Counted from the first letter of the stretch, positions 52,056-61,645 are shown. The stretch is DNA of 64,000 nt from JALCLA01 sp965653565 (GCA_965653565.1 CBFHAI010000018.1:14103-78102), one strand, 5' to 3'. Program-made: numbers and translations. Notes: generated by a model from the letters alone, not told the origin.

Positions 52056-53168
52056 ATGTCAAAAACCACTGCCACCGTGCCGGGCCCGCCGCTGCAACGG
52101 CCGCCTGCGGAAATCCTCTACAGCGCCGAACTGGCGCGGCTGGCCGAACACGATCGCGATCCGCGTCCACCGGGCTGGATGCTGAGCCTGAAGGCGGCAC
52201 GCGCCTTCGTGCTCGGCGATGCCTCGTTGCAGATCGAACGCAAGATCGTCGCACCGGTCGCATCGATCGAACGCATGCTGGTGACGCTCGCCACCGGCCG
52301 CGGACTGATGCTGGTGGGCGAGCCCGGCACGGCGAAATCGCTGCTGTCGGAATTGCTCGCCACGGCGATCTCCGGCCTCTCGACGCTCACCGTGCAGGGC
52401 GGCGCCTCGGTGACCGAGGATCAGATCAAGTATTCGTGGAATTACGCGCTGCTGATCAATGAAGGCCCGAGCGTGCGCGCGATGGTGCCGGCCCCGTTGT
52501 ACCAGGGCATGCGCGACGGCCGCGTCGTGCGTTTCGAGGAGATCACGCGCGCGCCGCTGGAAGTGCAGGATTGCCTGCTCGGCATGCTGTCGGATCGCGT
52601 GATGGCGGTACCGGAACTGTCCGGCGAACACGGCATGCTGTACGCGCGCGACGGCTTCAACATCATCGCCACCGCGAATACGCGCGATCGCGGCGTGAAC
52701 GAAATGAGCGCAGCGCTCAAGCGCCGTTTCGACTTCGAAACGGTGTTCCCGATCCTCGACTACGAGCACGAACTGTCGCTGGTGCAGGAAGCATCGACGC
52801 GCCTGCTCGCGCGCAGCAATATTCCGCGCACGGTGCCCAGGCCGGTGCTCGAATTGCTGGTGTCGACCTTCCGCGATCTGCGCGGCAAGCACGAAGGGGC
52901 GAAGAACGACGCGGCGATGGACCGCCTCACCGCGGTGATGTCGACCGCCGAAGCGGTGAACGTGGCGCACGCGGTCGGTGTGCGCGCGTGGTTCCTCGAT
53001 CAGCGCGACGGCACGCCGGCCGACCTGGTCGATTGCATCGCCGGCACCGTGGTGAAGGACGACGCCGACGATCGCGCCAAACTGCGCCGCTACTTCGAGC
53101 AGAAGGTGGCGAAGAAAAGTGGCAGCCACTGGCGTGCCTACTTCGAGGCGCGGCACCGCCTGCCATGA
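52056..53168 (+). CDS. MoxR-type AAA+ ATPase (YehL-like)
   Basis: 370 residues. Walker A is LVGEPGTAKS (near residue 90), Walker B is VVRFEEITRAP with Glu replacing the usual Asp, sensor 1 is NIIATANTRDRGVNEM and the arginine finger region is LKRRFDFETVF. The lid domain follows (DAAMDRLTAVMSTAEAVNVA). MoxR ATPases work with VWA-domain proteins as chaperone-like remodelling machines; the VWA partner is two genes downstream. It begins 20 bp after the DUF4132 gene, and its stop overlaps the next start (ATGA). Confidence 0.93.
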   Translation: MSKTTATVPGPPLQRPPAEILYSAELARLAEHDRDPRPPGWMLSLKAARAFVLGDASLQIERKIVAPVASIERMLVTLATGRGLMLVGEPGTAKSLLSELLATAISGLSTLTVQGGASVTEDQIKYSWNYALLINEGPSVRAMVPAPLYQGMRDGRVVRFEEITRAPLEVQDCLLGMLSDRVMAVPELSGEHGMLYARDGFNIIATANTRDRGVNEMSAALKRRFDFETVFPILDYEHELSLVQEASTRLLARSNIPRTVPRPVLELLVSTFRDLRGKHEGAKNDAAMDRLTAVMSTAEAVNVAHAVGVRAWFLDQRDGTPADLVDCIAGTVVKDDADDRAKLRRYFEQKVAKKSGSHWRAYFEARHRLP

Positions 53169-55567
53169 GCGAGGCCGCCGGCGGTCGCGATGAATCGCGC
53201 GGCCCGCACATCATCGGCGTGCGTCATCACAGTCCGGCATGCAGCCGGCTGGTCGCTGCGCGCATCCGCGCGTTGCGGCCGGCCTATGTGCTGATCGAAG
53301 GACCGGCGGATTTCAACGCGCGGCTCGACGAGTTGTACCTGCCGCATCGGCTGCCGCTGGCGATCTACAGCTATCTGTCGACCGATGCGGTGCATCGCGG
53401 CTCGTGGTCGCCATTTGCCGAGCACTCGCCCGAATGGCAGGCCTTGATGGTGGCGCGGGAGGTCGGCGCGCAGGCGCGTTTTATCGATCTGCCGGCCTGG
53501 CACGACGCGTTGTCGGATTTGCCGAATCGCTACGCCGATGCCACCGATGTCGATCACGAGGCGCTGGCCGAAGCCTACGAAAAGGCGCTCGCCGCGGAAC
53601 TCGGCATCGAGGGACGCGACGCGCTGTGGGACCACTTGTTCGAAGCCGACTGCACCGACGACGCGCTGGCCGAGCGCCTGCAGACCTACTTCGAACATCT
53701 GCGCAACCACGATCCGGGTTGCGCCGCGAATCGGCAGCGCGAGGAAATGATGGCGCGCTGGATCGCGTGGGCGGTTGCGCGCGAAGAAGGACCGGTGCTG
53801 GTGGTGTGCGGCGGCTATCACGCACCGGCGCTGGCGCGCTTGTGGCAACAACAGCCGCAGGCGCCCGAACCGCCGTTGACGCCGACACCGACGGTCGCAG
53901 TGCAATCGACGGATGCAGCACCGCTGCGTTTCGGCTCGTATCTCGTGCCGTACAGCTACAAGCGGCTGGATGCGTTCACCGGCTACGCCTCCGGCATGTC
54001 GTCGCCGAGTTTCTATCAGTGGGTGTGGGAACGCGGCAGCGAAGACGCCGGCGCGCACGCGCTGCAACAGGTGCTCGCACGATTGCGCACGAAGAAACTG
54101 CCCGCCTCGACCGCCGATTTCATCGCCGTGCACACGCAGGCGCACGCGCTCGCCAGGCTGCGCGGCCACGCGTCGCCGCTGCGTTCGGACTGGCTCGATG
54201 CGATCGCCGGATCGCTGCTGAAAGACGCGCTGGACGCGCCGCTGCCGTGGACCTATCGCGGCCCGATTCGCGCCGGCACCGATCCGATCCTGGTCGAAGT
54301 GATGGACGTGCTCGCCGGTTCCGCGGCCGGCGCGCTCGCGCCGGGCACACCGCAACCGCCGCTGGTGCATGCGGTGGCAGCCGAGTTGCGCGCGCTCGGC
54401 ATCGAGTTCAAAGGCGAATTGACCCTCGACCTGCTCGCAGCGAAGGATCGCGAGCGCAGCCGCGTGCTGCATCGCTTGTCGATACTGGAGTTGCCCGGCG
54501 TTGCGCGCGTTCAGGGCCCGGCGCTGGCGCTGTCCGGCGAACGGCGCGAAATCTGGCGCCTGCACGAGTCGCTCGAACAACACGCCGCATTGATCGAAGC
54601 CGGCGCCTACGGCCCGACGCTGCACGATGCGGCGCGCGCGAAGCTCGAAGAGCAGCTGCGCGCCGCGCACGGTCGTGTCGCGGCGCTGGCGCAGGGCCTC
54701 AATCGTGCGGCTTTCGCGGCCTTGTCGAGCGTCAGCGAATCGTTGCTCGCCGACTTGCGCGATGCCATCGGCAACGAACCGTCCTTCGAAGCGATCGGCG
54801 AAGCGTTGGCTATCCTGCATCCACTGGTGCGCCACGGCCAGTGGCTGGAAATCGCCGATGCGCCGGTGTTGCGCGTGGTGATCGAAGCGGCCTTCGATCG
54901 CGCCTTGTGGCTGCTCGAACCGCCGGTCGCCATTGCGCCCGCCGAAGTGAGAGCACATTTGCGCGCGATCGCCGCGTTGCGCGATGTCGCGCGCGATGAA
55001 CGCGCCGGCGATGCGCTGGCCTCGACGCGCGTCGAGCCTGCCCGCGCACTCGCGGTGCTGCGGCGCAAGGCAGCGAGCGCACAGGCCGATCCGCTGAGCC
55101 GCGGCGCCGCCCTCGGCGCACTGTTCAGCGTCGAAACCGATCGACCCGATGTCGGCGACGACATCGCGCAAAGCCTGCAGCTGCTGGCATCGCTGCCGCC
55201 GGCCCGCGTCGGCGATGCGCTCACCGGACTGGTCGCATTGGCGCGCGATGCGCTGGCGCAGGAGCCGGCCTTCGTCGCCGGCCTCGATCGCCTTGTGCAA
55301 ACCTTCGACGATGCCGACTTCGTGCTCGCGTTGCCCGCGATGCGCGCGGCGTTCGCCTGGCTGCCGACGCGCGAGCGCGGCGAACTCGCGCAGCGGGTAC
55401 TGCGGCTGCACGATGCCGAACACCTGTCGCGCCGCGCGCTCACGCAGCCGCTGCGCGGCGGATCGGCCGAGACTCTCCTTGCGGCTGCGCTGCTCGAACA
55501 ACGCGTGCTAGATCGACTCGCCGCCTGGGGAATCGCGTCAGCGCAGAAACAGGAGACGCCGACGTGA
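53165..55567 (+). CDS. DUF5682 family protein (YehM-like)
   Basis: 800 residues. The N-terminal part starts HIIGVRHHSPACSRLVAARI and YVLIEGPADFNARLDEL, then YSYLSTDAVHRGSWSPFAEHSPEW, FIDLPAWHD and VLVVCGGYHAPALARLW. The RHH...EGP..F...H pattern resembles the metal-binding TIKI/TraB and ChaN-like hydrolase-related folds, so an enzymatic role is possible; this is inference. The remaining 450 residues are helical. The ATG overlaps the MoxR stop and the TGA overlaps the next GTG, so expression is coupled. Confidence 0.88.
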   Translation: MSEAAGGRDESRGPHIIGVRHHSPACSRLVAARIRALRPAYVLIEGPADFNARLDELYLPHRLPLAIYSYLSTDAVHRGSWSPFAEHSPEWQALMVAREVGAQARFIDLPAWHDALSDLPNRYADATDVDHEALAEAYEKALAAELGIEGRDALWDHLFEADCTDDALAERLQTYFEHLRNHDPGCAANRQREEMMARWIAWAVAREEGPVLVVCGGYHAPALARLWQQQPQAPEPPLTPTPTVAVQSTDAAPLRFGSYLVPYSYKRLDAFTGYASGMSSPSFYQWVWERGSEDAGAHALQQVLARLRTKKLPASTADFIAVHTQAHALARLRGHASPLRSDWLDAIAGSLLKDALDAPLPWTYRGPIRAGTDPILVEVMDVLAGSAAGALAPGTPQPPLVHAVAAELRALGIEFKGELTLDLLAAKDRERSRVLHRLSILELPGVARVQGPALALSGERREIWRLHESLEQHAALIEAGAYGPTLHDAARAKLEEQLRAAHGRVAALAQGLNRAAFAALSSVSESLLADLRDAIGNEPSFEAIGEALAILHPLVRHGQWLEIADAPVLRVVIEAAFDRALWLLEPPVAIAPAEVRAHLRAIAALRDVARDERAGDALASTRVEPARALAVLRRKAASAQADPLSRGAALGALFSVETDRPDVGDDIAQSLQLLASLPPARVGDALTGLVALARDALAQEPAFVAGLDRLVQTFDDADFVLALPAMRAAFAWLPTRERGELAQRVLRLHDAEHLSRRALTQPLRGGSAETLLAAALLEQRVLDRLAAWGIASAQKQETPT

Positions 55568-56688
55568 GCCTATCCGTGCCCGCCCCGCTCACCCGATGGC
55601 GGCTGCTGCTCGGCGAGTCGGCGCAATCGACGCTCGGCGGCTTGTCCGGCGACGCCGCGGCGGCCGACGCCGCGCTCGAATGGTTGTACGGCCGCGATCC
55701 TGAGCGCGCGCAGCGCGCCGAACGCAGCGCCGGTCTGGGCGACTCGCAACTGAGCACGCCCGACTGGATCAACGATGTGCATGCCCTGTTTCCGCAGGAA
55801 GTGATCGAGCGGCTCGAACGCGATGCGGTCGAGCGCTACGGCATCGACGAAGTGGTGACCAATCTCGAAGTGCTCGAACGCATCGAACCTTCCGAGTCGC
55901 TGCTGCGCGCGGTGCTGCACACCAAGCATCTGATGAATCCGCAGGTGCTGGCCGCGGCGCGGCGGCTGGTGGCCGAGGTCGTGCGGCGCATCATGGACAA
56001 GCTCGCGACGCAGGTGCGCCAGGCCTTCTCCGGCACGCGCGACCGCCGTCGCCGTTCGCTGCTCAAGATCGCGCGCAATCTGGATTTCCGCGCCACGTTG
56101 CGCGGCAATCTGCACCGCTGGGATCCGCAGCGCCGCAAGCTCTTCCTCGATCGGCCGCTGTTCATCAGCCGCAGCAAACGCCACACCGAAAGCTGGGACA
56201 TCGTCCTGCTGATCGACCAGAGCGGCTCGATGGTCGATTCGGTGATCCATTCGGCCGTGATGGCGGCGTGTCTGTGGAATCTGCCGGGCATGCGCACGCG
56301 GCTGGTCGCGTTCGACACCAACGTGGTCGACCTGACGGCCGATGTCGCCGATCCGGTCGAGTTGCTGATGAAGGTACAACTCGGCGGCGGCACCGACATC
56401 GCGCGCGCCGTCGCGTATGCCCAGGGACACGTCGCGAATCCTTCGCGCAGCATCGTGGTGCTGGTCAGCGATTTCTTCGAGGGCGGCAGCGAACACGAAC
56501 TGGTGCGCCGCGTGAAAACGCTGGTGCAAGCGGGCGTCACCGTGCTCGGCCTGGCCGCACTCGATTCGAACGCCAGCCCGAACTACGATCGCGCGCTCGC
56601 CGCGCGACTCGTGCGCGAAGGCATGCACGTCGGCGCGATGACGCCGGGCGAACTGGCGGCGTGGCTGGCGGAAAAGGTGCGTTCTTGA
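55564..56688 (+). CDS. VWA-domain protein, MoxR partner (YehP-like)
   Basis: 374 residues. A helical N-terminal half (to about 200, ending in the basic RKLFLDRPLFISRSKRHTESWDI) precedes a von Willebrand factor A domain with a complete MIDAS: LLIDQSGSMVDS, the Thr in GGGTDIARA and the Asp in LVSDFFEGG. Such proteins bind substrates or partners in a metal-dependent way for MoxR ATPases. The start is GTG, overlapping the DUF5682 stop by 4 bases (GTGA). Confidence 0.92.
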   Translation: MSLSVPAPLTRWRLLLGESAQSTLGGLSGDAAAADAALEWLYGRDPERAQRAERSAGLGDSQLSTPDWINDVHALFPQEVIERLERDAVERYGIDEVVTNLEVLERIEPSESLLRAVLHTKHLMNPQVLAAARRLVAEVVRRIMDKLATQVRQAFSGTRDRRRRSLLKIARNLDFRATLRGNLHRWDPQRRKLFLDRPLFISRSKRHTESWDIVLLIDQSGSMVDSVIHSAVMAACLWNLPGMRTRLVAFDTNVVDLTADVADPVELLMKVQLGGGTDIARAVAYAQGHVANPSRSIVVLVSDFFEGGSEHELVRRVKTLVQAGVTVLGLAALDSNASPNYDRALAARLVREGMHVGAMTPGELAAWLAEKVRS

Positions 56689-56699
56689 ACAATCCTGCG

Positions 56700-58790
56700 A
56701 TGTCACGCCGCGCCGACCTGCTCGAACTCACGACCGAAGCGCTGATGGCGCTGACCAATCCGGGCTTCGTCAAGCGTGCGTTGAAGGAGCTTGCCGACGG
56801 CCAGATTCCGGAGATCGAGCAGGACACCGACGGCACCGTGCGCGCGCGTTACGCCGATCGGCAATGCGCCACGCTGCCACCCGGGCGCTCGGTGCGCGAG
56901 GCCGCGTGCACCTGCCCTGCCAGTGGATTGTGCCGTCACCGCGTGACGCTGGTGCTGGCTTATCAGCGCTTCGTGCAGGCGACTGCTTCAGCCGTCGACG
57001 ACAACGCCGTCCCGGCAATTTCGGAAGAGGCGGTCGCATGGACGCCCGCACACTTCGACGATCGCGCGCTCGCCGATTGTCTGCCACCGGCGACGCTGGA
57101 ACTGGCCGCGCGCCTGGCCGCCGCGCGTCCGGTGATTCGCGTCGTCGCGTGGCAAACCGACGCACCGGTGCCGACCGCGCACCTGCCGATGTGCAGCGTG
57201 CGTTTCTTCTCGCGCAGCAGCCTGTTGCACGCACGCTGCGATTGCAGGAAAGGCAGTGCCTGCGAACACGTGGCGCTGGCGGTCTGGGCCTTCCGGCAGG
57301 CGCAGCCCGCGTTGATGGGGCAAGCGACGGTCGAATTGCGGCCCGCCGCGCCATCGCAGGCCGATGCGCAGCAGTCCGCGATCGATCTGCAACTGGCCTC
57401 GCTCGCGCCCGATCTCGACGCGCTGCTGCTGCAACTCTGGCTCGATGGTTCAAGCCAGCCGCCGATCGCACTGGAAGCGCGCTTCGATGCATTGCGCAGT
57501 CGTGTCGAAACCTGGGGATGGTGCTGGCTGGTCGAAGCGATCGACGAAGTTCGATTGCTGCTCGCCGCGCAGCACGCGCGCTCCAGCGAATTCGACCCTG
57601 CACGGCTGTTGCAGGCGCTGGCGTACCTGCCGGCGCGCGTGCTCGCGGCGCGGCATGCAGAACAAGTGGCGGCGAGCGGCGTAGCGATGCCGGCTGCGCA
57701 AATCCTCGGACTCGGCGTGAAGGGCGAAGTCGCGCTCGATCATCTGCGCCTGATCTCGCTCGGTGCCGAATGCTGGCGCGACGATCGATCCGAAGGCATC
57801 CGCATCGCCTTCGTCGATCCGGACAGCCTGGCCATCACCGTGTTCGAGCGCAGCTGGCCGATCGCAGCCGCGACACCGGCGATCGCGTTGATGACGCGCC
57901 GCATCGCCGGTCAATCGGTGCGTCAGTTGGCGGGCAGCCAGATCGTCACCAAGGGCGCGAAACGCCGCGCCAACGGGCTGATTTCGATCGCCGCCGCGAC
58001 CAGCCAGACCTCCGTGCTGCCGCTGTCCGCCACCGCGTGGGACACGCTCGGCGCACCGGTGCGGCAACTCGACGGGCGCGCGTTGATGGCGCACTTGAAC
58101 GATGCCGCGCCCGATTTCGTGCGTGCGAAACAGACGATCGAACATCTGCATGTGCTGCCGATCGCACGCGTGCTCGAGTCGGGCTGGGATGCGGCAACGC
58201 AGACGCTGCATGCGCGCGTGCTCGCTGCGAACGCTGCTGGAGCTGCCGCTGAGTCGGATGCCGATGACATCGACGCGGCCGATGTCGTGCTGCTGTCGTT
58301 ACCGCATCAAGTCGCCGCGCCCGACGCCGTCGACGCAATGGCGCGCGTGCTGGCGTCCGAATTCGGTGCGCCGCGCTTCGTCGCAGGCACGGCCAGGATC
58401 GAAGCCGGCCGCGTCTGCCTCAAGCCGATCGCCTTCCTCACCGCACAGCGCGCCGTCGTGCTGCAGGCGGAGCCCGCAGCACGCCAAGCCCTGCAACACG
58501 GCGTTTTCGAGAACGCACCGAATGCGTTGGCGAGCCTGGTCGAGGCAACGCGCGATCTGCTGATTTCCTGGCTGCGCCAGGGGCTGCGGCATCAAGGCAC
58601 CGGCGCGCTGACCCGCGGCAAGGAGCAGGCCGACGCGCTTCGACACGCAGGCCTGTCGCAAACCGGCGATCTGCTGCAAGAGATCATCGACGAGATTCGC
58701 GGCAACGAGCGCAAGCAACTGCCGAACCGCATCGCGCAGTTAACGTTGCTGCTTGATGGCATCGGCCGTGCGGCCGCCGCGTCCGACTAA
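56700..58790 (+). CDS. Protein with two SWIM zinc fingers (YehQ-like)
   Basis: 696 residues. Two CxC-x5-CxH SWIM fingers are visible: CTCPASGLCRH (C70, C72, C78, H80) and CDCRKGSACEH (C180, C182, C188, H190). The rest is helical with a WGWCWLVEAIDEVR segment and a C-terminal LLQEIIDEIRGNERKQ. SWIM fingers bind DNA or proteins. It is the last gene of the WGR-MoxR-DUF5682-VWA series. The ATG at 56700 is 11 bp after the VWA stop; an in-frame TTG at 56685 would overlap that stop by 4 bases like the other junctions and may be the real start. Confidence 0.88.
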   Translation: MSRRADLLELTTEALMALTNPGFVKRALKELADGQIPEIEQDTDGTVRARYADRQCATLPPGRSVREAACTCPASGLCRHRVTLVLAYQRFVQATASAVDDNAVPAISEEAVAWTPAHFDDRALADCLPPATLELAARLAAARPVIRVVAWQTDAPVPTAHLPMCSVRFFSRSSLLHARCDCRKGSACEHVALAVWAFRQAQPALMGQATVELRPAAPSQADAQQSAIDLQLASLAPDLDALLLQLWLDGSSQPPIALEARFDALRSRVETWGWCWLVEAIDEVRLLLAAQHARSSEFDPARLLQALAYLPARVLAARHAEQVAASGVAMPAAQILGLGVKGEVALDHLRLISLGAECWRDDRSEGIRIAFVDPDSLAITVFERSWPIAAATPAIALMTRRIAGQSVRQLAGSQIVTKGAKRRANGLISIAAATSQTSVLPLSATAWDTLGAPVRQLDGRALMAHLNDAAPDFVRAKQTIEHLHVLPIARVLESGWDAATQTLHARVLAANAAGAAAESDADDIDAADVVLLSLPHQVAAPDAVDAMARVLASEFGAPRFVAGTARIEAGRVCLKPIAFLTAQRAVVLQAEPAARQALQHGVFENAPNALASLVEATRDLLISWLRQGLRHQGTGALTRGKEQADALRHAGLSQTGDLLQEIIDEIRGNERKQLPNRIAQLTLLLDGIGRAAAASD

Positions 58791-58836
58791 CGCGGATCGT
58801 GGGGCACCAAGGCAAACGACAAAAGCCGATCGCCGC

Positions 58837-59988
58837 TCAGCAATCGCCCGGCGTCAGCGGAGGCGGCGCATCGTCGCGCAGCGGCAGTCGATCGGTGCGT
58901 GACGCGAGCGCGCGCACATAGGCGTCGGTGAACACCGTGGCGCAGGCGCGCGAAAGATGCGAGAGCTCGGGCAGTTCCAGATTCTGCATCGCCGGTTCGT
59001 CCTGGAAGTGCACGCCTTGCACGCCGGCCGCAGCGAGCAGCGCATCCCACCCTTTGCGACGCGGCAGTCCGGCCTCCTCGAGGGCACGCAACCGGTCGGC
59101 GGACGGCGGCTCGACGAACACGACTTCGCCGCCGCGCGCGCGAATCGCGGCGACGGCTTTCGCGGTGCGGTCGAGCGTGTTGGCGATGGCGTCGTCGGGC
59201 GACGGCCGTCCGGCGAACACGGCCATCCAGAGGCTCCACGCCTGTTCTTGCAGGAAGGCGTCGGTGCGGATGCGTTCCCACAGGAAGGTCTGGCGCGCTT
59301 CGCCGGTGGTCGCGATCTTCCAGACTTCGTTGTACGGCCCGCGCGTGCCCGCACGCAGCCCGCGATCGAGGCGGCGCATCAGCACGCTGAATCTATAGCT
59401 GTCGTCGAGAAAACCGAACACGCGCGACAACGCGCGATGCAGTACGAACGAGCTGCGCTGTGCCGGCGATTCCTTGCGATAGCGATCGAGCGCACCGGCC
59501 ATCAGTCCGAGTTCGTTGCGAAAGTACGAACCATCGGTGATGCCGACGATCGCAAGGCCGGTGAAATCGGGGTCTGCCGCGAGGTCTTCGAGGAACGGAC
59601 GCGCGTTGGTGCCGGGCAAGGCCAGTTGCACCGGACGCTCGCCGGTGAGCGCATGGAATCGCGCCAGATCGGTATCGAACAGGATGCGCGAATCGCCGAC
59701 GATCGCGACGCGCACATCGCCCGCATCGATACGTCGGCGTTCTTCGGCCCACGCCGATGCGCCGTCGTCGAAATCGCCGGGCGCCAGTCCGAGCTGGCGC
59801 ATGCGCCATTCCCACAGCGCGAGCAACACGACGAAGGCCAGCAGCACGAAGCCGAACAGCGCGCGCCACGGCTGCGGCGGCACCGGACGTTCCGGCACCG
59901 GCTGCGCGACGCCGGGCCGATCGGCCGCCGTCAAGCGCTCGGGACTCATTACGACCGGCGTCTCAGAACTGGAAGTAGATGAAGGCAT
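58837..59988 (-). CDS. SGNH-type membrane hydrolase/acetyltransferase partner
   Basis: 383 residues. One membrane segment (LFGFVLLAFVVLLALW) precedes an SGNH-like domain with the nucleophile block AIVGDSRILFDTD, a GTN element (LPGTNARPFLED), and a late His in LPELSHLSRAC. With an MBOAT gene directly upstream, it resembles the AlgX/AlgJ-like or PatB-like partners that place acetyl groups on extracellular polysaccharide. The ATG at 59988 has GGGAGA upstream and overlaps the MBOAT gene by 26 bp; ATG 59949 is an alternative. Confidence 0.8.
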   Translation of the reverse strand: MPSSTSSSETPVVMSPERLTAADRPGVAQPVPERPVPPQPWRALFGFVLLAFVVLLALWEWRMRQLGLAPGDFDDGASAWAEERRRIDAGDVRVAIVGDSRILFDTDLARFHALTGERPVQLALPGTNARPFLEDLAADPDFTGLAIVGITDGSYFRNELGLMAGALDRYRKESPAQRSSFVLHRALSRVFGFLDDSYRFSVLMRRLDRGLRAGTRGPYNEVWKIATTGEARQTFLWERIRTDAFLQEQAWSLWMAVFAGRPSPDDAIANTLDRTAKAVAAIRARGGEVVFVEPPSADRLRALEEAGLPRRKGWDALLAAAGVQGVHFQDEPAMQNLELPELSHLSRACATVFTDAYVRALASRTDRLPLRDDAPPPLTPGDC

Positions 59989-61378
59989 TGCCGTCTCCCT
60001 GTTCGATCGCGATGCAGAACGCCATCAAGGCCCAGAGCACGCCGACGATCGCGGCCGGTGTGCGCGCGATCGCCGATTCGAGCGTGCGATTGCGCATCAG
60101 CCAGTGCGCGATCACGATGCCCGGCACGATGATCGCCACTGCAATCAAATGCGCGCCCGCCAGCATCGGTTGGGTGCCGGCGTTCAATCCCAGCATGCCG
60201 CTGAGCATCTGCCACGCGCGCGGAAAATCGGCGGCGCGGAAGAATACCCAGGTCAGATTCACCAGCAGATAAGTGAGCAGACCCAGCGCGAGCAACGCGA
60301 ACGGACCGGGTCGATAACCGGCGAAACGTCGCCGCAGCACGCGTTCGATCGAAAGATACAAGCCGTGCAGGCCGCCCCACACCACGAAGGTCCAGTTCGC
60401 GCCGTGCCACAGGCCGCCGAGCAGCATCGTGGTCATCAACGCGAAATAAGCGCGCGCCTCGCCGTGGCGATTGCCACCGAACGGGATGTAGACGTAATCG
60501 CGCAGCCACGACGACAGCGTGATGTGCCAGCGCCGCCAGAAGTCCGAAAAGCCCACGGCGGCATACGGGAAGCGGAAGTTGTCGGGCATCGCGAAACCCA
60601 GGCACAGCGCCGCGCCAATCGCAGTGGTCGAATAGCCCGCGAAATCACAGAAAATCTGGCCGCTGAAAGCGAGCGTTCCCATCCACGCATCGAGTGCGCC
60701 GGGCGCCATCGTGTTGTCGTAAACGCGCTCCGCGGGACCGGCAAGGAAACCATCGGCCAACACCACTTTCTGGAACAGGCCAAGCGTCATCAACGCCAGT
60801 CCGAAACGCAATTGATCGCCACTCGCGCGGCGCGGCTGCTCGAACTGCGGTACCAGTTCCGTCGGCCGCATGATCGGGCCGGCCACCAGATGCGGGAAGA
60901 ACGTCACGAACAGGCTGAAATCGAGCACCGAACGGGTCGGCTGCGCGCGTTTGAGATACACGTCTAGCGTGTAGGACATCGTCGCGAAGGTGTAGAACGA
61001 AATGCCGACCGGCAACACGATGTCGTAGTCGGGCGGCTGGTAGTCGACGCCGACGGTGGCCGCCAGCGCCTGGAAATTGCGCAGCAGGAACTCGCCGTAC
61101 TTGAACCACGCGAGCATGCCGAGATTGGCCGTCACCGACAGCAGCATCCAGGCGCGCCGGCGCCACGGGGTTTTCGCTTCGGCGATGCGGTTGGCGGCCC
61201 ACCAGTCGACCACGGTGGAAATCCACAGCAGCACGATGAAGGGCGGATTCCACGCCGCGTAGAAAATATAGCTGGCGACGAGCAGGTTGATCTTCTTCGC
61301 GGTCCACGAGATCGGCAGCGAATGCATCGCCAGCACGATCGCGAAGAACACGACGAACGTCAGTGAATTGAAGACCAC
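59963..61378 (-). CDS. MBOAT-family O-acyltransferase (AlgI-like)
   Basis: 471 residues with about ten or more membrane segments. AlgI-type features: WFKYGEFLLRNF, LPVGISFYTFATMSYTLDVY, FFPHLVAGPIMRP, GFSDFWRRWHITLSSWLRDYVYIP and the catalytic-His region LLGGLWHGANWTFVVWGGLHG. Members move acetyl groups across the inner membrane for O-acetylation of polysaccharides or peptidoglycan. It forms an overlapping pair with the SGNH protein; no polysaccharide biosynthesis genes lie in the window. Confidence 0.93.
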   Translation of the reverse strand: MVFNSLTFVVFFAIVLAMHSLPISWTAKKINLLVASYIFYAAWNPPFIVLLWISTVVDWWAANRIAEAKTPWRRRAWMLLSVTANLGMLAWFKYGEFLLRNFQALAATVGVDYQPPDYDIVLPVGISFYTFATMSYTLDVYLKRAQPTRSVLDFSLFVTFFPHLVAGPIMRPTELVPQFEQPRRASGDQLRFGLALMTLGLFQKVVLADGFLAGPAERVYDNTMAPGALDAWMGTLAFSGQIFCDFAGYSTTAIGAALCLGFAMPDNFRFPYAAVGFSDFWRRWHITLSSWLRDYVYIPFGGNRHGEARAYFALMTTMLLGGLWHGANWTFVVWGGLHGLYLSIERVLRRRFAGYRPGPFALLALGLLTYLLVNLTWVFFRAADFPRAWQMLSGMLGLNAGTQPMLAGAHLIAVAIIVPGIVIAHWLMRNRTLESAIARTPAAIVGVLWALMAFCIAIEQGDGNAFIYFQF

Positions 61379-61605
61379 GCCCCCTCCCGCCCCGATCGCG
61401 CCCCCCGGCGTTCACTCAGGATGACACGAACGCGGGACGTTGCGCGTCGCGGCCAACGGCCGGGCGCATCGTGCGTCGGAACGTCATCAGGTCCGTTGTC
61501 CCGCACGCGGGCGGATAGGCATGCCGCTGTTCTCAGGCGATACGCGGTCTGCAGGTCGGAGCAGCAAGGCATCGCATCCGTCGCCATCACGGCGGGGAGC
61601 AAGCA

Positions 61606-61637
61606 CAGGGTCGCGAACGCGGAGGTTCGCGACCCTG
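61606..61637. terminator. 13-bp hairpin after the exported-protein gene
   Basis: CAGGGTCGCGAAC and GTTCGCGACCCTG pair perfectly over a 6-base loop, 9 bp downstream of the minus-strand stop at 61646. A short T-rich TGTGCTTGCT follows on that strand. Probable terminator. Confidence 0.65.
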
Positions 61638-61645
61638 CAAAAGAA

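Noticed and set aside
55564..56688. VWA protein as a magnesium-chelatase or methanol-oxidation MoxR partner
   Set aside because: Neighbouring DUF4132, DUF5682 and SWIM genes place it with the YehI-L-M-P-Q type instead; no chelatase or methanol dehydrogenase genes are present.
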